A program made the position numbers and the translations under genes. A stretch of DNA of 24,306 bases from an uncultured Alphaproteobacteria bacterium. Lineage in GTDB: Bacteria; Pseudomonadota; Alphaproteobacteria; Micavibrionales; Micavibrionaceae. The stretch is from NCBI GenBank assembly GCA_946481105.1, contig CAMLMM010000027.1:1-24306 (forward strand), read 5' to 3'. The stretch's first letter is position 1. Each line of letters opens with the position of its first letter. The notes beneath the pieces are model-generated. The model had not been told where the DNA came from, searched no databases, and saw only the letters and a program-made list of their open reading frames with translations. Below, piece by piece: positions 15,395 through 22,770 of this stretch.

Positions 15395-16168
15395 ATGAGC
15401 GCACCTGATATGAAGAGTGAATTTGCCGTGAACCAGCGTTTTAGCCCCAATTGGAACAAAGGTTATGACTTTGATAACCCCGCAAATCAGGCAGAAATAG
15501 CCAAGCAGGACGGTTTTGACGTGCCCGGCGCTCTGGAAGCCATGGAAAAATACAAACCGGGTGGTGGTGACACGATTGAATCGCCGTGGGGACTCAACTG
15601 GTCAATAAATGCAGGTGATGCCGATGCTCATACGGTAAAAGACTATCTTGCTCGCTTTAACCTATCCTTTGATGCCCTCCTGAACCCAACAGAGGGAGAT
15701 CCTGTAAGCGAAGGAAAAGAATTCTGTGTTAAGGGTCTGATAGTCGAGCCCGGAAATCAACTGTCCCTTCAACGCCATCGCGGCCGTGAAGAATACTGGA
15801 TGGTCAAGGAAGGGCTTCTGACCGTGATCGTGGATGGGCATCAGGTGGACGTGCCAGCCGGGCAGGCGATTTTTATTCCGAAAGGTTCCGTTCATTGCAT
15901 GAATAACAGAACCGACGCACCGGTCCATGTGGAAGAACTGCAATTCGGTATATGCCGTGAAGCGGATAATGTGCGCTTGCTGGATGCAACCCGCGACAAA
16001 GAGACTGGTGCGCCCAAGCCACGTGCGACATATCCGATTACATCAGAGAATGAGTTTATTTCCGCTCAGCTTTTTGCGCAGCTTGCGATCGAGATTGGCC
16101 GCCGCAACGGTCTTTCCAACGATGCGCGGTTTGAGCAGATCGTCGCCGTACAACCAAAACATCCTTAA
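15395..16168 (+). CDS. Cupin-type (type II) mannose-6-phosphate isomerase-like protein
   Basis: A 257-residue protein whose central region (about 105-190) is the cupin of type II phosphomannose isomerases, as found at the C-terminus of ManC: VKGLIVEPGNQLSLQRHRGREEYW, a VKEGLLTVIVDG turn, then VPAGQAIFIPKGSVHCMNN. The histidines and glutamate of QRHRGREEYW and the later His in GSVH are the expected metal ligands. The GDP-mannose pyrophosphorylase domain is absent, so it should only interconvert mannose-6-phosphate and fructose-6-phosphate. N-terminal residues 1-70 and C-terminal 200-257 are extensions that I do not recognise. The ROK kinase follows after 15 bases, which makes a two-gene operon and supports a sugar-6-phosphate role. 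Confidence 0.8.
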   Translation: MSAPDMKSEFAVNQRFSPNWNKGYDFDNPANQAEIAKQDGFDVPGALEAMEKYKPGGGDTIESPWGLNWSINAGDADAHTVKDYLARFNLSFDALLNPTEGDPVSEGKEFCVKGLIVEPGNQLSLQRHRGREEYWMVKEGLLTVIVDGHQVDVPAGQAIFIPKGSVHCMNNRTDAPVHVEELQFGICREADNVRLLDATRDKETGAPKPRATYPITSENEFISAQLFAQLAIEIGRRNGLSNDARFEQIVAVQPKHP

Positions 16169-16183
16169 AATAAAGGCTGCATC

Positions 16184-17185
16184 ATGACTGACTCCGCTGT
16201 TCGTATTGGCATCGATTTCGGTGGCACCAAAACCGAAGTTATTGCGCTGGACGCCCATAACGGCAAGGAACTTTACCGCAAGCGTATCCTGAATGAAAAA
16301 GGCAGTTATGATGTCACGCTGAAAAGCTTTCTGGATCTGGTCAGCGAAGCGGAAGCGGCGCTGGGGACCAAGGGAACGGTTGGCATGGGCATGCCGGGCT
16401 GTATTTCGGATGATACGGGATTTGTCAAAAATTCCAACGCTGTCTGGATGAATGGCAAACCGTTGAAAAAAGACCTTGAAAAGTTGCTGGACCGTGAAGT
16501 GCGCATCGAGAATGACGCGAATTGCTTTGCGGTGTCCGAGGCGGTTGACGGGGCCGGACTTGGCAAACGCGTCGTGTTCGGGGTGATTATCGGCACGGGC
16601 TGCGGCGGCGGCGTGGCAGTTGAGGGAAAACCAGTGAAGGGCGTTAATGGCATTGGCGGCGAATGGGGGCACAACCCGTTGCCGTATCCACGTGTCTTCA
16701 CACAGCCATTGCCAAAAAATATTTTCTCGACAACGGAAGTTCAGCCATCCAAGAAAATCGTCAATTACACAGCCGACCCGGCCTGGAATGAATATCCCGG
16801 TGATTTGTGCTATTGCGGGAAATGGAGCTGCCAGGAGACATGGATTTCCGGAACCGGGTTCAAGCGCGATTATAACCGCGTGACGAACGAAGACCTGTCG
16901 ACCCACGATATCATCGCCAATGCCAAGAATGGTGAGCCGAAGGCCGTGGCTGCGCTGGAACGCTATATCGACCGACTGGCGCGCGCATTATCCGTTGTCA
17001 TCAACATTATCGACCCGGATGTTATTGTTCTGGGGGGCGGGATGAGCAATGTGGCGGCGTTATATGAAGAAGTTCCGAAGATCTGGGACAAGTATATTTT
17101 CACCGATATCATCCATACCCAGCTGAAGTCGCCACTTCATGGCGATTCATCCGGCGTGCGCGGCGCGGCCTGGCTCTGGGCTTAA
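16184..17185 (+). CDS. ROK-family sugar kinase (fructokinase/mannokinase type)
   Basis: A 333-residue ROK kinase. It begins with the ATP-binding IGIDFGGTKTEV; the catalytic base is Asp111 in IENDANCFA; IIGTGCGGGVAV is the second phosphate loop; and the zinc site is His163 (GGEWGHNPL) with Cys209, Cys211 and Cys216 (CYCGKWSCQETW). The second glycine of the usual CxCGxxGC is serine. The extended GEWGH...CYCGK...ETWISG pattern is that of bacterial fructokinase/mannokinase (Mak) and N-acetylglucosamine kinase relatives. Next to a mannose-6-phosphate isomerase, phosphorylation of mannose or fructose is the simplest reading. AAAGG precedes the ATG. It ends five bases from the convergent flgL. Confidence 0.88.
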   Translation: MTDSAVRIGIDFGGTKTEVIALDAHNGKELYRKRILNEKGSYDVTLKSFLDLVSEAEAALGTKGTVGMGMPGCISDDTGFVKNSNAVWMNGKPLKKDLEKLLDREVRIENDANCFAVSEAVDGAGLGKRVVFGVIIGTGCGGGVAVEGKPVKGVNGIGGEWGHNPLPYPRVFTQPLPKNIFSTTEVQPSKKIVNYTADPAWNEYPGDLCYCGKWSCQETWISGTGFKRDYNRVTNEDLSTHDIIANAKNGEPKAVAALERYIDRLARALSVVINIIDPDVIVLGGGMSNVAALYEEVPKIWDKYIFTDIIHTQLKSPLHGDSSGVRGAAWLWA

Positions 17186-17190
17186 TAAGG

Positions 17191-18096
17191 CTACAGGAAG
17201 TTGATGAGGCTGAGATTCAGTACCCGCACGGAAGCCGAATAGGCTGCCTCCAACTGGGTCTGCGTTTCGGTGAGCTGGACGGATGCCGATGGTAGATCGA
17301 CTTCTTTAATCATGCTTGATAATTCTTTCAGGTAGACCTTGTCCTGCTCATTCTTGTCAGTCTGTTGTTCAATAGAATTGGCCTGAGTCGATAAAACACC
17401 CTGCAGGTTGGCAATTGCATCAATCGCCTGATGAACAAGCGCAGAGGCTTCATTCAACGCGGTGATGTTGGTTGGGTTATTAGCCAGCAGATTATACGCC
17501 CGAAGGAGAGTCTCAAAAGCCGAATTGTCAGCGGTAATCCCATAATCGATAGTTAAAGTCTCTGAAACCTGCACGCTGTTTATGGCGGCATTACCCTGAT
17601 AATAGCTTGTGTTGACGACGGAAGGCGGAGTCTGTGCCGTCCATGCCGGGTCAGTTAGATCGACGGGAAGCGTATCAATATCCGAGCCAGAAAACACGTA
17701 ACGTCCAGCAATGCGCAGGTTAAGCAGGCCGGCCGTTTCATTCATAGCGTTGGTGGCCTGGGACGTTGTTACCGGACCAGGAACCATATTGCCGCCGAGA
17801 GCTGCTGTAACCGTGGTAAGGATACTATTGGCAATATCATTGATACGGCCCATAGTGGAATACATAGTATTCACGGTAGCAAGTACGGTGTTTCCGCTGG
17901 CGTTATAAGCGTCCAGTTTGTCCTGGGCGCTTTCAACCGCTAGCAGATATTGAGCATCTGCGGAAATCCCCTTGTAGCTTTGGGACTTTAAACCCGAACT
18001 AATCTGGGTGTTGATGTCGGCATAACGTGTTTGCAGACGCATATTCTCGTTAATCATTGTGTTGGTGAACGAGAAGGTGGCAATACGATTAACCAT
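17191..18096 (-). CDS. flgL: Flagellar hook-filament junction protein FlgL
   Basis: A 301-residue flagellin-like protein. The N-terminal helix region (MVNRIATFSFTNTMINENM, then ADINTQISSGLKSQSYKGISADAQ) is the flagellin_N pattern in its FlgL form, and the C-terminal helices (SSMIKEVDLPSASVQLTETQTQLEAAYSASVRVLNLSLINFL) complete the coiled-coil core. The length of about 300 and the position after flgK favour the junction protein over flagellin. FlgL is exported by the flagellar type III system and joins hook to filament. AAGGAA precedes the ATG. It is the last gene of the hook operon, 19 bases after flgK. Confidence 0.92.
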   Translation of the reverse strand: MVNRIATFSFTNTMINENMRLQTRYADINTQISSGLKSQSYKGISADAQYLLAVESAQDKLDAYNASGNTVLATVNTMYSTMGRINDIANSILTTVTAALGGNMVPGPVTTSQATNAMNETAGLLNLRIAGRYVFSGSDIDTLPVDLTDPAWTAQTPPSVVNTSYYQGNAAINSVQVSETLTIDYGITADNSAFETLLRAYNLLANNPTNITALNEASALVHQAIDAIANLQGVLSTQANSIEQQTDKNEQDKVYLKELSSMIKEVDLPSASVQLTETQTQLEAAYSASVRVLNLSLINFL

Positions 18097-18115
18097 CTAT
18101 TATTCCTTTCTGCCC

Positions 18116-19852
18116 TTATCTCATAGCATCCATCAGGGTCTGGAGCATGTCACGCACGGTCTTTACGACTTGCGCTCCGGCCTGATAATTGTTTTGCTGT
18201 ACCAGAAGTTTGGCACTCTCTTCGTCTATGTTGACACCGGCCTTGCTGGTTAGCAGATCATTGCTGGCTTTGAATACTTGATAAGACGTATCTGATTCCA
18301 ATTGAGATAAACTCGCCTGTGATGCGGCATCCGACATGATTGCTTGAGCGTAGCTGATAATCGAATTCGACTGGGCCGAAAAATTTCCGGCAGCGTTAAA
18401 AGTCGTTGCGCTGGAATTCAGCATATCGGCCAGGCTATCAGCGACTGTCCCGTCGCCACGATTAACGCCGCGTGTACCGGCTGCGGCCGTGGGATCCAGA
18501 ATGCCGATGGCCAGGTATTGAGGGCCAGTTTTCAGGTAATCAGCCACGTCGATATTTTCCGCGGATGTCCCAACGAACAGGTCATTCAAGCCGAAATACT
18601 GGCCGAAGCTTTCGCCGGTGGATGACGTGATGGCGCTGGTCATCTGGTTGATTGATACACCGTTTGTGGCGACAGCAGTGGCAATGGACAGTTCGCCATT
18701 GGCATTCAGTGATGCTGTAATACCGGCAATACCGTTCAAGGCGGTCAGTACGTCATTCACCGTCGCCATCGCAGCCAGGTTGATGTTGGTGCTGCTCACA
18801 ACCATACCGGTATTGTCGGTGATGGCGACCTGAATCGTACCGGTCGCGGTAAACGGGGTTGCCACAGTCAGGCCGGCCAGGCTGCCGGCCAGAGGATTGC
18901 GCGACGGGACAGATGCCCCGGTATTCAGCAAAGTATTGACCTGGGTGCGCATGGTGTTGGCCAATTCGGTCAGCTTGGCCTGTTCCTGCACATAGTTGGT
19001 ATCGCGCAGTTGGATATAGCCAGCCAGGCGACCGCCGGAAATTATTGTCGTTAAGTCAGCGCCATCAAGATCAATAGGTGAGAAATCAGCCGGATATAGT
19101 TTTGAGCTATCCACCACGTTGGTCACAGTATAGTCGATATGATGCGGGTCAGATAGTAACATGGCCTGGCCGTTGCCTGAATATATTTGCAGGCGATTAT
19201 CTGAAGTGTAAAAATACTGGATGTCCATTTCTTGAGACAGTTTCTGCAATTCCAAGGCGCGCTGGTCTTCATATTCGGCCAGGCTGGCATCATTATTAGC
19301 TCCACCTGTAATTTTATCATTCAGTAAGTCGATACGGTCGAGCGAAGCATTGATCTGTGTAATCGACGCGGCGATTTTATGCTCTGCCTCCTGGCGCAGA
19401 TCCTGAATGCTTCCGGATAAGGAACGCAGGGCGTTGGACAGGCTGCCGGCAATTTCCACGACCTGCGCCTTGTTAGCGGCCGATTCCGGGTTAGTCGCCA
19501 GATATTGCAGCCGGGAATACAGATCGTCCAGATAGGAACTCACCGTATTGGTTCCAGCGGTATTGCCGAGTTGGCTGGCGTAGTAATCAAGCGATTGAGC
19601 CACGGCATCATGAAAATTAAAAGCCGATATGTCATCGACCAGCGCCGACACGATAAATTTATCCTGTACGCCCACGACAATGCCTGCCACGGGCGTGGAA
19701 CCTGAGGAAGTCGACAGGTATGCGACCTGCAGGTCTTTACGGCTGTATCCGGCTTTATCGGCGTTGCTGATATTTTGTGACGTCAAGTTGGTTTTCAGGG
19801 CGGTCGTCATCATACCGCTGATGGCCATGTTCAGGGCGCTGGTTAATGCCAT
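18116..19852 (-). CDS. flgK: Flagellar hook-associated protein FlgK
   Basis: A 578-residue hook-filament junction protein. The N-terminal rod-type motif (LNMAISGMMTTALKTNLTSQNISNADKAGYSRK) and C-terminal block (LLVQQNNYQAGAQVVKTVRDMLQTLMDAMR) are those shared by axial flagellar proteins; the long coiled region after residue 100 with SYLDDLYSRLQYLATNPES is specific to FlgK. The variable middle (about 230-440) is rich in Thr, Ala and Asn. A GGGAGA ribosome-binding site lies six bases before the ATG, which overlaps the end of the FlgN-like gene by ten bases, so chaperone and client are translationally coupled. Confidence 0.95.
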   Translation of the reverse strand: MALTSALNMAISGMMTTALKTNLTSQNISNADKAGYSRKDLQVAYLSTSSGSTPVAGIVVGVQDKFIVSALVDDISAFNFHDAVAQSLDYYASQLGNTAGTNTVSSYLDDLYSRLQYLATNPESAANKAQVVEIAGSLSNALRSLSGSIQDLRQEAEHKIAASITQINASLDRIDLLNDKITGGANNDASLAEYEDQRALELQKLSQEMDIQYFYTSDNRLQIYSGNGQAMLLSDPHHIDYTVTNVVDSSKLYPADFSPIDLDGADLTTIISGGRLAGYIQLRDTNYVQEQAKLTELANTMRTQVNTLLNTGASVPSRNPLAGSLAGLTVATPFTATGTIQVAITDNTGMVVSSTNINLAAMATVNDVLTALNGIAGITASLNANGELSIATAVATNGVSINQMTSAITSSTGESFGQYFGLNDLFVGTSAENIDVADYLKTGPQYLAIGILDPTAAAGTRGVNRGDGTVADSLADMLNSSATTFNAAGNFSAQSNSIISYAQAIMSDAASQASLSQLESDTSYQVFKASNDLLTSKAGVNIDEESAKLLVQQNNYQAGAQVVKTVRDMLQTLMDAMR

Positions 19853-20238
19853 GATTTTTCTCCCGGGAACTTGACCGCTTTATCCAGAATTGTTTTTTCC
19901 AGACTGGAAAACTGGCGCATCGTATTATCGGTCAAAGTGGCGTGAACAGCGGTAATTTCTTCGACCAGGAGGGAATGTGCGGCATGGCTATGCGCCAAAA
20001 CACCGGATTCAAGGTCGCGGCACAGGGATTCTGCTTGTTGTTCATATATCTGGATCAATGCGGTTTTGTGCGCCAGATAACTATCCAAATTCAGAAATCC
20101 GCAGGCTTCGAGAATAGCATTTTCATGCGACAGCACGGCCTGAAGCTTTTGGGACAGTTCCAGGAAATTGTACAGACGGTCTTCGACGCTATCCTGGTTC
20201 ATGTCATTATCAAGAATGAATTGTTTGGCCTGTTCCAT
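19843..20238 (-). CDS. FlgN-like export chaperone for FlgK and FlgL
   Basis: A 131-residue, mostly helical protein when begun at the ATG 20236-20238, which has GAAGG five bases upstream; an upstream frame to 20370 overlaps the previous gene and is discarded. Its sequence (LYNFLELSQKLQAVLSHENAILEACGFLNLDSYLAHKTALIQIYEQQ) has the FlgN pattern of an ENxxL turn followed by a K-anchored second helix. FlgN binds unfolded FlgK and FlgL before export. The gene sits directly upstream of those two genes and overlaps flgK by ten bases, which strongly supports the role. Sequence identity to characterised FlgN is too low to judge by eye, so the family call rests on pattern and context. Confidence 0.72.
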   Translation of the reverse strand: MEQAKQFILDNDMNQDSVEDRLYNFLELSQKLQAVLSHENAILEACGFLNLDSYLAHKTALIQIYEQQAESLCRDLESGVLAHSHAAHSLLVEEITAVHATLTDNTMRQFSSLEKTILDKAVKFPGEKSWH

Positions 20239-20254
20239 ATGAACACCTTCAATC

Positions 20255-20557
20255 TTACTTGTCTTTTTTACCCAACATGTCAGCCGTTCCGTAGGAAATG
20301 CAGGCTTTAGCGGAAACAAGATTTTTATCGATCTGGGCGGCAACGTCGCTTTGCTGATTTTGAATCTCAATAATATGAGCTTTCAGTGCGTCCATCATCT
20401 CGTTTAATTCTGCTATAACCTTTTCCCTGTTGTCAGCCGAGACTGTTTTCAGGTAGTCCTGAACGGACTCTGGATCGAATGAGAACCCGGAATTCAGAAC
20501 ATTTTCGATGTTCTTGGTCGTTCTCCAGTTTTCCAGTAATCCGTTCAGCTTATCCAT
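20255..20557 (-). CDS. Unknown 100-residue protein of the hook operon
   Basis: A small, acidic, largely helical protein (MDKLNGLLENWRTTKNIENVL at the start; DYLKTVSADNREKVIAELNEMMDALKAHIIEIQNQQSDVAAQID in the middle; KKDK at the end). No domain is recognised. GGAT lies before the ATG, 21 bases after the flgE stop, and the FlgN-like gene follows 16 bases later, so it is certainly within the operon. Heptad-like spacing over residues 45-78 suggests a coiled coil. A chaperone, a FlgN partner or a regulator of export are possible; none is shown. Confidence 0.7.
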   Translation of the reverse strand: MDKLNGLLENWRTTKNIENVLNSGFSFDPESVQDYLKTVSADNREKVIAELNEMMDALKAHIIEIQNQQSDVAAQIDKNLVSAKACISYGTADMLGKKDK

Positions 20558-20578
20558 TTAAAATCCTATGTCGTTTTA

Positions 20579-21883
20579 TTAACGAACTGCACCGATCAGG
20601 TCCTGGAACATTTCATCAACCGTGCTCACAACCTGGGCGGCGGATGAATAGGCCTGCTGAGCAACGATCATCTTGTTGAACTCTTCGGATGTATCCGTTG
20701 TTGATTGCTCCAGCGCGCTGGAGATTACGTTACCGGCGTTACCCTGGCCTGGCAGGCGCAGGTTAAAGTTACCGGCATTTTCGTTTTCATCATATACGGT
20801 TCCTTCGATGTGGGCCAGACCGTCCGGATTCGGGAAGGTGGCAATCGGGATCTGGTACACGGGCAGACGGACACCGTTTTCAAACGAAGCCGTCACCAGA
20901 CCTGTTTCATCGACGGTCACATCGCTCAGTTGACCGAAACGCACCCCATCCTGGTCAATCAGGTAGATTTCCAGTCCAGGGTTAACGGTATTGGACGAGA
21001 ATTGGGTAATACCATCGGTCAGACCAACTGTACCCCAGTCAAGATTCACCGTGCTGTTCAGCGCGCCAGTGGTAAAGGCAGTGACAGCAAATGACGGCGC
21101 TGCAGGTGTAAATGATGCGATGGAACCGTCCCCGTTAAAGGTCACGTCAATTGTTGTTTGCACACCGGCAGTGACGGGATCGGTATCAATGGTACCGGAT
21201 GCCGGGCCAGCAGTCCCCGTTTGCACAGGGTTGGCAAAAGTAGCCGTCCAGTCGTTCGCGGCATTTTTCAGCCAGGTCAGGGTTACCGTGTGGCTAACCC
21301 CCAGCGCATCGAAAATCTCGATCGAGTTGCTGAACGTGTCACCGATGGCGGCATCGGCTGGCAGGTTCATGTCAAAACGCACGTTCTGGGTTTCCTGGGC
21401 GGTACCGGAAATCGAGTTCACGTCAATCGGTTCCAGCGAGTTCAGGTCGTTCGAGCTGGTGGAAATAACCGCCCCGGTATCGTCGGTGCGTTGGCCCAGC
21501 AGGTAGTAACCTTCGTCATTGATCAGGAAGCCACTGGCGTCCGTTTTAAATGTCCCGTTACGTGTATAGGTATAGCCGGAAGGCTGATTTTGCAGGTTAT
21601 CGGTGACAACGAAGAAACCGTTGCCGTTAATGGCGATATTGGTGCCGGTATCGGTCGCCTGAATTTGGCCTTGCTGGCGCAAATTCTGCGTAGTGTCATA
21701 CACAACACCGCCACCGCCGAAATTACGGCTGGAGCTGCCCGTCACCAGGGATTTGAAAGATATTTCGCGCAGCTTATAAGCAGTCGTGCTGGCGTTGGCA
21801 ATATTTTCCGACACGGCGGCAACTGCTGCCGACTGGGCGCGTAATCCGGAAACTGAGGCGTTAAGGGCACCGTTCAAGCTCAT
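20579..21883 (-). CDS. flgE: Flagellar hook protein FlgE
   Basis: A 434-residue hook subunit. It opens with the axial-protein motif SLNGALNASVSGLRAQSAAVAAVSENIANASTTAYK, has the FlgE/F/G strand NGNGFFVV near residue 85 and the YTRNGTFKTDASGFLIN segment, a threonine-rich D2 domain (about 165-300), and ends with EFNKMIVAQQAYSSAAQVVSTVDEMFQDLIGAVR, the conserved C-terminal helix. Hook subunits are polymerised under the FlgD cap. AAAGGAGA before the ATG is strong. It follows flgD after 29 bases on the same strand. Confidence 0.95.
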   Translation of the reverse strand: MSLNGALNASVSGLRAQSAAVAAVSENIANASTTAYKLREISFKSLVTGSSSRNFGGGGVVYDTTQNLRQQGQIQATDTGTNIAINGNGFFVVTDNLQNQPSGYTYTRNGTFKTDASGFLINDEGYYLLGQRTDDTGAVISTSSNDLNSLEPIDVNSISGTAQETQNVRFDMNLPADAAIGDTFSNSIEIFDALGVSHTVTLTWLKNAANDWTATFANPVQTGTAGPASGTIDTDPVTAGVQTTIDVTFNGDGSIASFTPAAPSFAVTAFTTGALNSTVNLDWGTVGLTDGITQFSSNTVNPGLEIYLIDQDGVRFGQLSDVTVDETGLVTASFENGVRLPVYQIPIATFPNPDGLAHIEGTVYDENENAGNFNLRLPGQGNAGNVISSALEQSTTDTSEEFNKMIVAQQAYSSAAQVVSTVDEMFQDLIGAVR

Positions 21884-21912
21884 GATCTATTTCTCCTTTA
21901 TAATTCTCTATT

Positions 21913-22677
21913 TCAAGCCGTTGTTGCTGGCGTTGTTGTGGGTTGCGTTGGGGCCGGGACAATCTTCTTCACATCCGTCATTTCAAAAACTATGCCACCT
22001 GCCTGCAGGTAAATGCCTTTGTCAGTGGATTGCACGCTATCGACTTTGACGGTGGTGTGAATATCAGTGGTAATGGCTTTGCCATCGGCACCAAGGGCTG
22101 TGATGGTCAGTTTCAGCGGGGCACCATTGGTTACGCTGGCCGGCAGGTCGGCGCTGGTCAGGCCAAGCGCATAGGTGCCGGCTGTAATATTGCCGCCGTT
22201 GGTGTTTTGCAGGGTTGAATTGTAAACGGCCACGCCGGAACTGTCGGTGACTTTGACCGCGACGGACTTCGCTTCCTTCGGCAGGCTATAGGACCAGTTG
22301 GCGGCCCCGTTCTGAACGGCGGTGGTTTCCGTATCAAGGTCGACATACTGGCCAATATAGTTGAAGGCGCTGGTCAGATTATTTTTGCTGAGGGTGCTCA
22401 GCAGGCCGTCCAGTTTGGAATTGGTGTCGATCTGCTGTTCCAGGGAGGAGAACTGGGTCAATTGCCCGGTGAATTCCTTGGTGTCCATCGGGTCAAGTGG
22501 GTTCTGGTGCTGCATCTGGGTCAGCAGAATGGTCAGAAACTGGTTTTTCAGCTTGGTAGCGTTATCACTGGCTGCGCTGCTGCCGGATGATGTGGATGTT
22601 GTCGTCCCGGTGCCGACTTTCGTGCCGCTGGTGGCCGAAAAATCAGTAGCGGTTGATATTTGCGTAATACTTGCCAT
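21913..22677 (-). CDS. flgD: Flagellar hook-capping protein FlgD
   Basis: A 254-residue hook scaffold. A low-complexity Ser/Thr/Gly leader (about 1-38) precedes the conserved FlgD core LKNQFLTILLTQMQHQNPLDPMDTKEFTGQLTQFSSLEQQ. Then come the FlgD Ig-like and Tudor-like regions (about 105-235), and a Pro/Thr-rich tail. FlgD caps the growing hook and is discarded when junction proteins arrive. GGAG lies eight bases ahead of the ATG. It is the first flagellar gene of the operon, 93 bases after the methyltransferase stop. The spacer holds a TATAAT on the minus strand (22749-22754), but I could not find a matching -35, so operon control remains open. Confidence 0.93.
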   Translation of the reverse strand: MASITQISTATDFSATSGTKVGTGTTTSTSSGSSAASDNATKLKNQFLTILLTQMQHQNPLDPMDTKEFTGQLTQFSSLEQQIDTNSKLDGLLSTLSKNNLTSAFNYIGQYVDLDTETTAVQNGAANWSYSLPKEAKSVAVKVTDSSGVAVYNSTLQNTNGGNITAGTYALGLTSADLPASVTNGAPLKLTITALGADGKAITTDIHTTVKVDSVQSTDKGIYLQAGGIVFEMTDVKKIVPAPTQPTTTPATTA

Positions 22678-22770
22678 GCGTGGCTCCTATAATCTCTACA
22701 CTGATTAAACGGAGCGGTTGGCAAAATTAGACGCAGAAAATCAAAAAAATTATAAATCTTTAGGAATCAA

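Noticed and set aside
16043..16906. A 287-codon open frame on the minus strand opposite the isomerase and kinase genes.
   Set aside because: The plus-strand genes have clear family motifs and ribosome-binding sites; the antisense frame shows no recognisable domain and has the composition expected of a shadow.
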